Assembly (NCBI RefSeq): GCF_000425125.1
Contig: NZ_AULE01000031.1
Coordinates: 62,001 to 126,000, forward strand
DNA: 64,000 nucleotides
Source of the DNA: Paenibacillus taiwanensis DSM 18679
GTDB taxonomy: Bacteria > Bacillota > Bacilli > Paenibacillales > Paenibacillaceae
Direction: 5' to 3'
In this document: piece after piece, positions 16,708 to 25,828 of the stretch
Layout of the letters: each line of letters begins with the position of its first letter
Numbering within the stretch: position 1 is the first letter of the stretch
Position numbers and translations under genes: made by a program
The notes under the pieces: generated by a model
What the model saw: only the letters and a program-made list of their open reading frames with translations
The model's database searches: none
Told to the model about the DNA's origin: nothing

Positions 16708-17712
16708 TTACGCCCATTCAAACACCGCTTCTCGCTCCCCAACAATGAAGCCGCCATCATTATAAATCGTATTTGGCACGATCTCGTACAGCCTAGCTAT
16801 CGTATCTTTCTGGTCATAGCCAAGACGTTCAAGAATTGAAGCGATTATACAAGGCCACACCTGTTCAGACCCATCAGATACCTTTAACGCGATACCAAGC
16901 CGTTCTTTTCTCAAGCCGATGCCGTATACTCCCTTCGCTCCCCCTTTCGCCGAAATGTTAGCATCCTGCAAAAGCGCCGAACACACAAAGTGAGTATCCG
17001 CAATCATAGTCGGATTTTCGTTCATCAGTGAAGCTATTCGCTCTGCGGCCTCGCGGATATCATGTTCACGAATCAAGTCAGGACAAGCAAGCTTCAAATA
17101 AGCGCGGCCAATCGTATGCAAAGGCACTGCATGAATAGGCAAACCACAGCCGTCTACACCAACCGCTATCCGTTCCTTAGGAACCTCTGTCATTGCGGAA
17201 ACAACCGATAAAATCTCTTGTTGAACGGGATGCTCCAGTTCATAATAAGACTTCTCGTCCCAGCCCATCTGTTTACATAAAGCAAGAAGTCCCAAATGCT
17301 TGCCAGCGCAATTGTGAAAAATACGGCGCTTAGTCTCGCCGTTCATAATACGTTCTGCCTTTGCTTGTTCGTTAAGGGGAAGCGAAGGGCAACAATATAG
17401 CTGCTCTTCTGATATGCCCGTCTTTTGTGCGATTGACGCCAATGCCGCAATATGAAACGCCTCTCCTCTGTGTGAGGCCGCAAATAGAGAGGCCTCTTCC
17501 CCCGTCAGACCGTATACATGATCCACACGGCGCTTCATGACGGGGATAGCTTGGAAAGGTTTGGCCGCTGATCTGAGAAATACGACATGCTCCGGATCCC
17601 CCGCCTTATAAATGACTTCCCCTGTTTCGTTAACTACGCAAACTGCACCGTAATGCACATTTTCCAGTACACCTGCACGATACTCCTTCACTAGCTCCGT
17701 AAATGGCTTCAT
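16708..17712 (-). CDS. asparaginase (asparaginase II / PF06089-type)
   Basis: 334 residues. Family segments include RSAAKPFQAIPV (47-58), FAASHRGEAFH (77-87), HNCAGKHLGLLALC and GVDGCGLPIHAVPL. This thermolabile Rhizobium-type asparaginase family hydrolyses L-asparagine to aspartate and ammonia and is unrelated to AnsA/AnsB. GGAGG lies ten bases upstream of ATG. It is the first gene of the minus-strand run that continues with the M17 aminopeptidase 89 bp downstream, pointing to peptide and amino-acid use. Confidence 0.9.
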   Translation of the reverse strand: MKPFTELVKEYRAGVLENVHYGAVCVVNETGEVIYKAGDPEHVVFLRSAAKPFQAIPVMKRRVDHVYGLTGEEASLFAASHRGEAFHIAALASIAQKTGISEEQLYCCPSLPLNEQAKAERIMNGETKRRIFHNCAGKHLGLLALCKQMGWDEKSYYELEHPVQQEILSVVSAMTEVPKERIAVGVDGCGLPIHAVPLHTIGRAYLKLACPDLIREHDIREAAERIASLMNENPTMIADTHFVCSALLQDANISAKGGAKGVYGIGLRKERLGIALKVSDGSEQVWPCIIASILERLGYDQKDTIARLYEIVPNTIYNDGGFIVGEREAVFEWA

Positions 17713-17994
17713 ACTTGCTATACCTCCATCGTTTTTGTCCCGCTACTTCGCCGTGAACCTGCGTCTGGAACGTCAACCCCATTTTTAGAGTTGTACAACA
17801 ATTCCTTATTGCCTAAATATTTTCCTGCTTGCCTCCTAAACGAAGCTTTCAAAAATGAATCTTCTGATCTATTTCACGACCAAAAATATAAAATCCATTG
17901 ATTTATCACACGCGCTCCCCTAATATTTTCAGTAAGGAATGCGTTTTCACGAAGCTGTGGAATACCATTCACAAAGACATGCAGGAGGCGCTAC

Positions 17995-20274
17995 ATGAAA
18001 TGGAATCACTTTAAGTCCAAGCTGCTGCTCAAATACATCGTTTCTTATTTGTCGATCTGTCTCATCCCGTTGGTCATCCTGACTGTCTTTATATATCAAA
18101 ATGCTGTCAACAATTTGCGATCCGAGATCGAACAAACGAATGTGAACCAGTTAACCCAAGCTAAAAAGTCAATCGACGATCGGATGAAAGAGCTGCAAAA
18201 TATTGCAACACGTATCGCTTTTGATGAGCAGTTAAGCTCTTATCAGGTTCATCATCCTTACTTCAGTAGAGATGCCATTAACGCGTTAGATAAATATAAA
18301 GTGACCAGTGCTATTATCGACGAGCTGTTCCTTTATTTTAGAGGAGACAACGTCATATACTCCTCACAAGGGTTAACGAATCTGGACGTATTCACCAAGT
18401 CCTACATGTTCCACAATTGGACAAAAGAAGCATTCGTTCAGGACTTAAACCATATGAATGTGCCAACGATACGTCCGGCGGAATTGGTCAATCGGAACTC
18501 CGTGCAGGAATCCAAGCTCGCCTATTTGGTACCGATAACTCCAAATAGCCCTTATCCACACGCCACGATCATGTACTGGATAAATGAGTCTATGCTGACT
18601 GGTCTGATTGAGTCCATTCTGGACAATTTTCAAGGCAACAGTTATATCTTTGATACAAACGGTCAAATCTTGGCCGCTAACAATCAAGGTGCTTTAAATT
18701 CCAAACAGGACATTGAGCTGCTATCTGCGCTAGGTCCTGGCATTCATAGCATGACGCTAAACCATGAACAGCACTCTGTCGTCTCGATCAAGTCAGAGGT
18801 CAATGGCTGGACGTATGTGACCTCCATGCCGAGCGCACAGTTTTTTAGTCGAATTTTCCATATCCAGACAATTATTGTGTATGTGTTCTGTATTGTAGTG
18901 CTAGCAGGTACCGTTATCGCCATAATGCTGGCCAGAAGGCAATATCATCCGATATTTAATCTGATGGAGTACGCCAAGCTAAATACGGAATCCGTATCCG
19001 GAACACCTTCGCCAGCCAGTAATGAGCTGGAGTGGATTCAAAAAACGCTGCACGACTACAGTTCTCGTGTAGACATTCAGGAACCTTACGCACGTAATCA
19101 ATATTTGTTTATGATGTTAAAGCACGGTAATGCAAGCTATATGAATCGTGATTTGATGGACAAACTTGGCATCCAGTTGGATCGTACCCACCACTTTGTC
19201 ATTCATATGGGATGGGACGTTACGCCAGGACTTCAAGACGACCTTCATGAGCGACAAGTCATTATGGAACTGCTGACTGAAGTCGAAATTCCGGAATATG
19301 AAGCCCATGCTTATGGTGTTGAGCTGCCTCAACCTGACCAGTTGGCCCTTCTTATCAGCTTTACGACTGAGCTGGCCATACCGGTAAACATACGGATGGA
19401 ACAGATCGTTGAGGCTCTGCGTATTAGCGTGATGGAAAGTTCCAATTTGATTCCTGCCATCGGTGTAGGCACCTGCTACACCACTTTGGAGCAATTAAAC
19501 CAGTCTTATATTGAAGCTTCATCTGCATTTGAATGCCGGATGGTAAATGGCAAGGGCAGCGTTACCTTCTTTGATAAACTTTCCTATACGCAAGATCATG
19601 CGTTCTGGATACCAAAGGATGTGCTCTTAAAGCTAGCCCAAAGCTTAAAGCAAGGCAGCCACGATGTTGCTATTCATATGGTTGGCAACGCACTTGCTAA
19701 CGTAAAAAACGAGAAGCTGACCGTACCACTGCTGCGCTGCATCTGTTTTGACATTTTAAATACGATGCTGAAAACGGCCTCTGAAATGGGCATTAATGAT
19801 GTCGTACAAGACCTGCCCAATATAACTTCCTTTGATTCACTGGAAGAATTGGAGCAGAAGCTGCTGCGACTCGCATCCCAAATCTGCTCGCAAGTGGAGC
19901 AAAAAACAGATAAAGAAGAACGTTCCTTAATGGATCAGATCGTAGCGTATATCGATGAGCACTACACCGATTACACGCTGAGCCTGGAAACGATCTCACT
20001 CAAGTATGCGATTTCATCCTCCTATTTCAGCCGTTCTTTCAAGGAGAAGGTAGGCACGAACTTCTCGCAATACATTTGGCAGAAGCGTATGGAGGAAGTG
20101 ATTCGGCAATTGTTGACGACTACTGATTCCTTGAAGGACATCATCAACCGTGTCGGTTATTTGGACACACCTAATTTCATCCGCAAGTTCAAAAAAGAGA
20201 CCGGCCACACACCTGGGCAATACCGCAAACTTTTTGCGTCAGACGAGATTGCCAGCACAGCCGAAGATGTTTAG
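17995..20274 (+). CDS. membrane-bound sensor with AraC-type DNA-binding domain
   Basis: 759 residues. Two transmembrane segments (about 14-36 and 294-313) bracket an extracytoplasmic Cache-like sensor domain. A cytoplasmic linker leads to a C-terminal AraC helix-turn-helix pair (about 640-745, SLETISLKYAISSSYFSRSFKEKVG and IINRVGYLDTPNFIRKFKKETGHTPGQYR). This architecture is typical of Paenibacillus regulators that sense extracellular sugars or polysaccharide fragments and drive an adjacent LipO/LplB/YtcP ABC operon, here convergent and immediately downstream. AGGAGG lies seven bases before ATG. A strong terminator follows. Confidence 0.9.
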   Translation: MKWNHFKSKLLLKYIVSYLSICLIPLVILTVFIYQNAVNNLRSEIEQTNVNQLTQAKKSIDDRMKELQNIATRIAFDEQLSSYQVHHPYFSRDAINALDKYKVTSAIIDELFLYFRGDNVIYSSQGLTNLDVFTKSYMFHNWTKEAFVQDLNHMNVPTIRPAELVNRNSVQESKLAYLVPITPNSPYPHATIMYWINESMLTGLIESILDNFQGNSYIFDTNGQILAANNQGALNSKQDIELLSALGPGIHSMTLNHEQHSVVSIKSEVNGWTYVTSMPSAQFFSRIFHIQTIIVYVFCIVVLAGTVIAIMLARRQYHPIFNLMEYAKLNTESVSGTPSPASNELEWIQKTLHDYSSRVDIQEPYARNQYLFMMLKHGNASYMNRDLMDKLGIQLDRTHHFVIHMGWDVTPGLQDDLHERQVIMELLTEVEIPEYEAHAYGVELPQPDQLALLISFTTELAIPVNIRMEQIVEALRISVMESSNLIPAIGVGTCYTTLEQLNQSYIEASSAFECRMVNGKGSVTFFDKLSYTQDHAFWIPKDVLLKLAQSLKQGSHDVAIHMVGNALANVKNEKLTVPLLRCICFDILNTMLKTASEMGINDVVQDLPNITSFDSLEELEQKLLRLASQICSQVEQKTDKEERSLMDQIVAYIDEHYTDYTLSLETISLKYAISSSYFSRSFKEKVGTNFSQYIWQKRMEEVIRQLLTTTDSLKDIINRVGYLDTPNFIRKFKKETGHTPGQYRKLFASDEIASTAEDV

Positions 20275-20298
20275 CACCATTCGATTGACCTGCTAAGT

Positions 20299-20340
20299 CA
20301 AATCCCCGAGATGAACACTCATCCCGGGGATTTGATTCTT
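20299..20340 (+). terminator. terminator of the AraC-type regulator gene
   Basis: Inverted repeat CAAATCCCCGAGATGA against TCATCCCGGGGATTTG (20299-20314, 20319-20334) with one unpaired position and a very short loop, followed by ATTCTTT on the plus strand. Confidence 0.8.
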
Positions 20341-20380
20341 TAACAAACTAGGGGGTAGTTTGTGAAGAAGCTTGCAGATG

Positions 20381-20418
20381 TACTTCCAGCTTGTACTTGT
20401 ACTTCCAGCTTGTACTTG
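20381..20418. repeat. 19-bp tandem repeat beside the solute-binding protein stop codon
   Basis: Two perfect copies of TACTTCCAGCTTGTACTTG (20381-20399 and 20400-20418), followed by a shortened third unit running into the stop codon of the lipoprotein gene. The unit resembles that gene's own final codons on the opposite strand, suggesting slippage-type duplication. Confidence 0.8.
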
Positions 20419-20421
20419 TAC

Positions 20422-22047
20422 TTATCCTTGCTTCCAGCGATCATATGCGGCTTGGTAAATTTCAGCGACACGTTCGCCACCCATCTTTTTGCATGTCTCG
20501 ATATATTTATCCCAGTTGCTTAACGGCTCTTGGCCCGTAACAAACTTCGCTTCCATCTGCTTGACGTAAGTATCCAGATCAGACAGCTTAGCAGATGCTT
20601 CACTTTGTTCGTCCTGAGACAGGTACACACTTGGGAACGGTACTTTGCTAATTGGATCTATTTTCTCGGATGTTTCTTTTTTCAACCAACGTGCGAAGTC
20701 GTCCTCAAAGCCACGTTTCGTATCTTCATTACTTACTTTTGGCAGTACTACGCCATAATCCGGTGTTAATGTGGCACGATATTCCTCACGGTCTTTACCG
20801 CCAGGCACTTCCAACTTCTCTTTCGTAAAATCTGCTTTATTGGTATATTTCCACAATACACCTTCTGGTCCGCTGCTAATCAGGTCCGCTCCTTCAGTTG
20901 AGTAAAGATAGTCAACCCAACGCATCGTCGCTTCTGGATGCTTATTTTTGTTCGTAATCGCAAATACACCTCTGACAAGTCCAGGATGCTTGGCAGCTAC
21001 CGGTGAACCGACTACTTCACTTTTTACAGGCGCATACATCGGATCGTCTTGGCTAGGATCGCCACCTAATGTAAAGTAAGCATGGTAGTCAGCGAACAAG
21101 GCCACTTGGTTGTTTTTCCCTTTTGCTTTTTTCTGCTCGTCTGTTTGGGAGAACGTTTCTTTATCAAGCAAGCCATCATTCCAAAGACGGTTCAAGAATG
21201 TAAGATATTGTTTATATCCAGGCTCCATCGGCGTGTAATGCACTTTATCTTCTCTATCCGCATAAATTTGTTCATTAAAGATACCCCATGAGCCTAGCAG
21301 CCACATGCGTACATCATCAAGCTTGACGGACACAAATGGAATTTCATCCTTTTTACCGTTGCCATTTGGATCTTCATCTTTGACTCGTTTCAAATAGGTA
21401 TACAATTCTTCCGTGGTAGACGGCACTTTATCTATACCTAGCGCTTTCAGGAACTTCCCGTTGTACCAGAGGGGCCCCCGATACCAGCCCGCATCAAGAT
21501 CGATGTTTGGCAAAGCATAAATGTGACCGTCTGGTGTAGTAATTGACTTGCGGATGTCAGGATGCTCATCCAGTATTTTTTTCAAATTAGGTGCATACTT
21601 GTCGATCAACCCTTCGAGCGGAATAAGTACGCCTTGGCCACCGTAATTCACTTCATCAGCCGCTTTCAATTGGCCGGAGAAAAATACGTCAGGATAATCA
21701 CCACTCGCAAATACAAGGTTGCGCTTCGTATCAAAGCTGTCTAGCGGCGCATTACGGAAATCAAACTTAATGCCGGTCTTTTCTTGCATCTGTTTGAAGA
21801 ACTCCATGTCTTGCCAATTTTGCATCCCTACGTCTTGCCCCATCATCGTTAACGTGATTGGTTCTTTAACGATCGGGAAGCCTTCCATATTCAGATTGGC
21901 GCTTGCCTCACTGCCTGTGCTTCCATTTTCCGCAGCTTTGTCGGATGAACCGCCGCAGCCAGACAATAATGAGATGAGAAGAGTCATGGATAATAACATT
22001 GCCCATATCTTTTTGTGTCCCATGACCGCATTGCTTCCTTTTTGCAT
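20422..22047 (-). CDS. extracellular sugar-binding lipoprotein of an ABC importer (LipO-like)
   Basis: 541 residues with a lipoprotein signal peptide; the lipobox LLSGC places the lipidated Cys near residue 31, followed by a Ser/Gly/Asn-rich linker. The rest has the family-1 solute-binding pattern (PITLTMMG, FASGDYPDVFFSG, YALPNIDLDAGWYRGPLWYNGKFLKALG). Such large LipO-type proteins in Paenibacillus bind oligosaccharides. ATG at 22047 has GGAGG eight bases upstream. It is the last gene of the operon after two permeases; the ATPase is not encoded here, so a shared MsmX-type ATPase is presumably used. Confidence 0.9.
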   Translation of the reverse strand: MQKGSNAVMGHKKIWAMLLSMTLLISLLSGCGGSSDKAAENGSTGSEASANLNMEGFPIVKEPITLTMMGQDVGMQNWQDMEFFKQMQEKTGIKFDFRNAPLDSFDTKRNLVFASGDYPDVFFSGQLKAADEVNYGGQGVLIPLEGLIDKYAPNLKKILDEHPDIRKSITTPDGHIYALPNIDLDAGWYRGPLWYNGKFLKALGIDKVPSTTEELYTYLKRVKDEDPNGNGKKDEIPFVSVKLDDVRMWLLGSWGIFNEQIYADREDKVHYTPMEPGYKQYLTFLNRLWNDGLLDKETFSQTDEQKKAKGKNNQVALFADYHAYFTLGGDPSQDDPMYAPVKSEVVGSPVAAKHPGLVRGVFAITNKNKHPEATMRWVDYLYSTEGADLISSGPEGVLWKYTNKADFTKEKLEVPGGKDREEYRATLTPDYGVVLPKVSNEDTKRGFEDDFARWLKKETSEKIDPISKVPFPSVYLSQDEQSEASAKLSDLDTYVKQMEAKFVTGQEPLSNWDKYIETCKKMGGERVAEIYQAAYDRWKQG

Positions 22048-22232
22048 GTAAAGATCCTCCCTTTTGTGTGGTCTTTCTTGCAATGGCACAAGCATCTATA
22101 ATAATCATAGGCAATAGCCTACGTTATTACATAACCTTTTGTTTCAATCGTGCTATTTGGCCTTACACGGTGATTCATAGACGAGTCTTTGGTTAGGCTT
22201 GCTTTAAGATATCGGTAACTTCCACCCGAAAA

Positions 22233-23147
22233 TCAACCTTTTACAGATCCAATCATGACTCCTTGTACGAAGTAGCGCTGCAAAAATGGATAAACAGCGA
22301 CGACAGGCAAGGTAGATACAATGATGACCGCATATTTCAAGAGTGATGCCGCATCCGCTTTATTGTTCAATGCAGAAGCTACCGATGCGTTGATGGCAGC
22401 GCCAGTTGTTTCGGCTGACATTTCTTGCAGCACAAGAATTTGGCGTAATATCATTTGCAGAGGATACTTCGATTCCTCATTCAAATAAATGAGGGCACTA
22501 AAGTAGCTGTTCCAATGCCCTACTCCGTAGAACAAAGCCATAACAGCAATGATCGGCGCAGAGAGCGGAAGTACGATTTTAATAAACAAACGCATATTGG
22601 TGCAACCGTCAATATGTGCTGCCTCTTGCAGCTCTTTTGGTATAGTTGACTGGAAAAACGTTCTGGCCACAATAATGTTCCACACGGATGCTGCACCAGG
22701 CAAAATAAGTGCCCACATGCTGTTTATCATACCTAAATTTTTAACTAGCAGGTAACCAGGAACCAAACCACCACCAAAGAACATCGTGACCATAAACATC
22801 CCCATAAAAAAACCACGTCCAACGAAATCGCTTCGACTTAAGCTATAAGCTGCTGGCAAGGTTACAAACAAGTTAACTAACGTGCCGACGGTCGTATACA
22901 GAATCGTATTGCCATAACCAGACCATATTTTTGAATTTTCAAATACTCTTACATATCCTTCAAATGTGATGCCCTTTGGTAACAGCCACATTTCACCCGA
23001 GTTTACATACTTCGGATCACTTATAGACGCGCTTATGATATACAGCACAGGATACAATACGATAAGAAGTGCGATTGATAAGTAAATGTAGTTTAAAATT
23101 ACGAATATTTTATCTCCTCTTGATTCCTTTACAGCTACGGCTGCCAT
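22233..23147 (-). CDS. ABC sugar importer permease, LplC/YtcP type
   Basis: 304 residues with six predicted membrane segments and the ATPase-coupling EAA loop EAAHIDGCTNMRLFIKIVLPLSAP. The sequence fits the MalG-like inner-membrane subunit found with LipO and LplB in Paenibacillus. GGAGGG lies eight bases before ATG, and the gene follows the partner permease with a 15-bp gap. Confidence 0.92.
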   Translation of the reverse strand: MAAVAVKESRGDKIFVILNYIYLSIALLIVLYPVLYIISASISDPKYVNSGEMWLLPKGITFEGYVRVFENSKIWSGYGNTILYTTVGTLVNLFVTLPAAYSLSRSDFVGRGFFMGMFMVTMFFGGGLVPGYLLVKNLGMINSMWALILPGAASVWNIIVARTFFQSTIPKELQEAAHIDGCTNMRLFIKIVLPLSAPIIAVMALFYGVGHWNSYFSALIYLNEESKYPLQMILRQILVLQEMSAETTGAAINASVASALNNKADAASLLKYAVIIVSTLPVVAVYPFLQRYFVQGVMIGSVKG

Positions 23148-23162
23148 ATAGCCACCCTCCTT

Positions 23163-24125
23163 CTACCACAAGCTATTGCCGGTGCGTCGTGCAATTTGGT
23201 TAACGGTAATTAGCAAAATGGCGTTTACGACTGAGTTAAACAATCCTACTGCGGTCGAAAAGCTGTACTGTGCATCTACAAGACCGGAACGGTACACAAA
23301 AGTTGAAATGACGTCAGATGCACCCATATTAAGCGAGTTTTGCAGGAGCAAAATTTTCTCGAAGCCGACACCTAAAATGCTACCCATGTTCAAGATAAGC
23401 AAAATGGTAATCGTAGGTGTAATGGCCGGAATATTAATATGCAAAATCCGTTTAAACCGGCTTGCGCCGTCTACAATCGCTGCTTCATGAAGCTGTGGAT
23501 CTACGCCTGATAATGCAGCCAGATAAATAATCGTGCCCCACCCAGTCCCTTGCCAGACACCCGACAACACATACAAGGTTTTAAACCAGGCCGGTTCCGT
23601 TAAAAAGTTAACAGGATCAAACCCTAAAAACTGAATAATATGATTGATAATGCCGGTAGACGGCGACAAAAAGGTGATTATTATACCTGCCATAACGACA
23701 ACAGAAATGAAATGTGGTGCATAAGTAATCGTTTGTACGCTTCGTTTGAAGAAGCCATCCTTGACCTCATTAAATGCTAAGGCCAAAATAATCGGCAGCG
23801 GAAACCCAACTGCAAGCTCGTATAAGCTAATGCTAAGCGTGTTCCACAACAAATCCCAGAAGTAATACGACTCAAAAAAGCGCGTAAAGTGGTCGAATCC
23901 AACCCACGGGCTGCCCCAGATTCCCTTTGTCGGGATAAAGTTCTTAAACGCAATCTGAATGCCATACATCGGACCATAATGGAAAATAAGAAAGTACAGA
24001 AATGCGGGTGCTATAAATAAGTAAAGCTCCCAGTTCTGAAGCATCCTCTTCCACACTGTCTTGTTGTTCTTGCCCGGATTCGGAATCACGTTGGCTGAAA
24101 GTGCTCCTTGTGCGTTTTCTTGCAT
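23163..24125 (-). CDS. ABC sugar importer permease, LplB type
   Basis: 320 residues, six predicted membrane segments, MalF-like. The EAA loop reads EAAIVDGASRFKRILHINIPAI, and the N-terminal FHYGPMYGIQIAFKNF is typical of LplB proteins. ATG at 24125 was chosen because AAAGGAGG is nine to ten bases upstream; the longer frame to 24188 lacks one. First gene of the operon; a cre-like site lies about 200 bp upstream, so catabolite repression by CcpA is likely on top of control by the AraC-type sensor. Confidence 0.92.
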   Translation of the reverse strand: MQENAQGALSANVIPNPGKNNKTVWKRMLQNWELYLFIAPAFLYFLIFHYGPMYGIQIAFKNFIPTKGIWGSPWVGFDHFTRFFESYYFWDLLWNTLSISLYELAVGFPLPIILALAFNEVKDGFFKRSVQTITYAPHFISVVVMAGIIITFLSPSTGIINHIIQFLGFDPVNFLTEPAWFKTLYVLSGVWQGTGWGTIIYLAALSGVDPQLHEAAIVDGASRFKRILHINIPAITPTITILLILNMGSILGVGFEKILLLQNSLNMGASDVISTFVYRSGLVDAQYSFSTAVGLFNSVVNAILLITVNQIARRTGNSLW

Positions 24126-24328
24126 CGTGTCCACTCCCTCCTTTCGAATGTTAGGCTTTCTCTTTTCTCTGTCCATTTCTCCATCCATCTATAATGGAAG
24201 CAGCTAGCCTTCACGATAGAAAGCGGTTACAACATAGAGTGAAATCGCTGCTTCGCCCAAAAAGTAAGCTCATCAACGTCACCCTGTTGCTCGACTTTTA
24301 ACAGTTAAGCATTTTGAGATTGCATTGC

Positions 24329-24342
24329 TGCTAGCGCTTACA
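24329..24342 (-). promoter_or_regulatory. cre (CcpA) site upstream of the sugar ABC operon
   Basis: On the minus strand TGTAAGCGCTAGCA matches 13 of 14 positions of the cre consensus TGWAANCGNTNWCA. It lies 204 bp upstream of the LplB-type gene, a sensible place for catabolite repression of a sugar importer. Confidence 0.55.
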
Positions 24343-24532
24343 TTGATAATTGTAGGCCACTTCTTTACACATCGTAAATATGTCGTTTTCGCTTCTCACC
24401 TTTTATAGCTGAAACCTTTGTTGCGTAAGGGTTTTCGGGACTATTAACACTAAAATGACAACGCTTTCGTTGTGGCTGAATGTGTTTATTTTGTTGTCAA
24501 TAAGCCGAATTTGCACTCGCTTTTGCCAACAC

Positions 24533-24574
24533 AAAAAGCGCCAATTGTCACATTCCTCCGTGACAATTGGCGCT
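24533..24574 (-). terminator. terminator of the small DUF2584-like gene
   Basis: Perfect 15-bp stem (24537-24551 and 24560-24574), 8-base loop, followed on the minus strand by TTTTTGTG. It lies 15 bp after the stop at 24589. Confidence 0.88.
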
Positions 24575-24588
24575 CCAGCGAACCTTGT

Positions 24589-24912
24589 TTACTTGCGATT
24601 CGGCTCGCCGAAAAACATTTCGTATGCGAGAGCAGTCTGCACATGAGACTCTTCTGGTGTTAACTTCCGAATCAATTCCATCTCCACCTCTGTTACTTCC
24701 TCGCCTTGAAAATTGATCTCGGCTATCGAGGCCACAATTTTGACAATCGCAACAGCCACATTAGCAGAACTATAGGCAATCACTTTTTGACCCGTCGGGA
24801 AAATACGCAGCCCCGTTTTTTTCATTTTGCCACGCCCGTACTCTAGCAGCTCGTACAGTTCCTGATCGGTCTTGAATTTACATACTGAATTAAACTCCGT
24901 AGAAAATCCCAT
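24589..24912 (-). CDS. small cytosolic protein of unknown function, weakly DUF2584-like
   Basis: 107 residues, no signal peptide. The opening MGFSTEFNSV followed by TGLRIFPTGQKVIAYSS recalls the short DUF2584 proteins of Bacillales (MGxxxEFN ... YPIG), but the likeness is from memory and partial. ATG at 24912 has GGGG eight bases upstream, better than the GTG six bases earlier. It has its own strong terminator and appears monocistronic. No function can be given. Confidence 0.65.
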   Translation of the reverse strand: MGFSTEFNSVCKFKTDQELYELLEYGRGKMKKTGLRIFPTGQKVIAYSSANVAVAIVKIVASIAEINFQGEEVTEVEMELIRKLTPEESHVQTALAYEMFFGEPNRK

Positions 24913-25095
24913 CTTCACCGCCCCTTTACCTGTTTTTCATTCTATTGAACCATGAATACAGAAAAGAAGGCAAACCGATCTTGCTTCGACTAGTCAATGA
25001 CGGCCGACTTCATTAACGATGTAAACCACTGCTCCAAACCAAGCACTGACGGACACCTGATGTAGATTTTCCATATGTTCAATCAAAAACAGTTG

Positions 25096-25548
25096 CTACT
25101 TCTTAGCATCAATTATGCGCTCAATTCGCTGTGTCATGTGCTGCTGAAGCTTGGCTCTCTGCTCCGTAGAGAGCTGATGATGCTGGACTTGTTCATACAG
25201 CTGATGCTCCATTTCCAATGTCATAGCTCGTTTCAGCGGCTCTGGCTCAATCCCCTGATCACTTGCATATTCACCGAGCGACTTACCGTTCTGCATAGCT
25301 TGGCATAACGCATCGTGTGCAAGTCCAAGCATCATCAACTGCTTGCTTACGTTAACTGTAGCAGCTGGCTGCTTATTTCGAGCTGTGCGAGCTGCCGCAT
25401 CTGTACGCTGATTCAAAGCTGCTGCTTTTATCGTTGTTTTATCTTTTGACAATGAGGATGTAGATGCAGTTGTTTCCGCATAAGCGTTAGCTGGAATCAA
25501 CATCCCTAACAAAATCGTAATGGCTATAAGTTTAGCGTACTTCGTCAT
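25096..25548 (-). CDS. secreted protein with one helical repeat module (paralogue of 25829-26620)
   Basis: 150 residues with a Sec signal peptide (cleavage likely after AYA, residue 24). The mature part holds a single helical module of about 65 residues: an alpha-helical A-x-x-x-GKSL-x-EYA segment, then LKRAMTLEMEHQLYEQVQ, then an LSTEQRAKLQQHMTQRIERIID helix. The same module occurs twice in the neighbouring secreted protein on the same strand. Modules of this GxSLxExAxxxGxS ... LTxEQAxxL type are widespread in secreted Firmicute and actinobacterial proteins without assigned function. Confidence 0.7.
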   Translation of the reverse strand: MTKYAKLIAITILLGMLIPANAYAETTASTSSLSKDKTTIKAAALNQRTDAAARTARNKQPAATVNVSKQLMMLGLAHDALCQAMQNGKSLGEYASDQGIEPEPLKRAMTLEMEHQLYEQVQHHQLSTEQRAKLQQHMTQRIERIIDAKK

Positions 25549-25757
25549 AGCGTTTGTCCTCCACAGTTCTATTTCGATTGTTTATTAATAATCCGACAAA
25601 ATAAAATTGTACTATTCCATGTTAGACAATACCTATGAAATTAGGTACTGTTAACTCCCTATGCTTAGCAAATGCGCAGCAACTTCACTGAATAAGCCCA
25701 GTATAGGGGTCACTTCTTAGCTAAACCTGAATCCAACCTTAAAAACATATAAAAATA

Positions 25758-25795
25758 GCGTACAACAGTTGGCAGTTACGACCTCCATTGTACGC
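25758..25795 (-). terminator. possible terminator of the two-module secreted protein gene
   Basis: 8-bp stem GCGTACAA/TTGTACGC with a 22-base loop, followed on the minus strand by TATTTTTATA. It lies 34 bp after the stop at 25829. The stem is short, so confidence is moderate. Confidence 0.5.
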
Positions 25796-25828
25796 AACGT
25801 GAAGTTAGCGTTATCCGTTATTTACATT

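Larger units (their letters stand above)
24126..24588. other. intergenic region upstream of the sugar ABC operon
   Basis: About 460 bp without a gene. It holds a cre-like site (24329-24342), presumably the operon promoter, a small hairpin ACAACG-CTTT-CGTTGT near 24457-24472, and the terminator of the neighbouring small gene (24533-24574). Nothing else was recognised. Confidence 0.4.

Noticed and set aside
24455-24663. Two small plus-strand frames in the gap before the DUF2584-like gene
   Set aside because: They read through a perfect terminator hairpin and lack ribosome sites.
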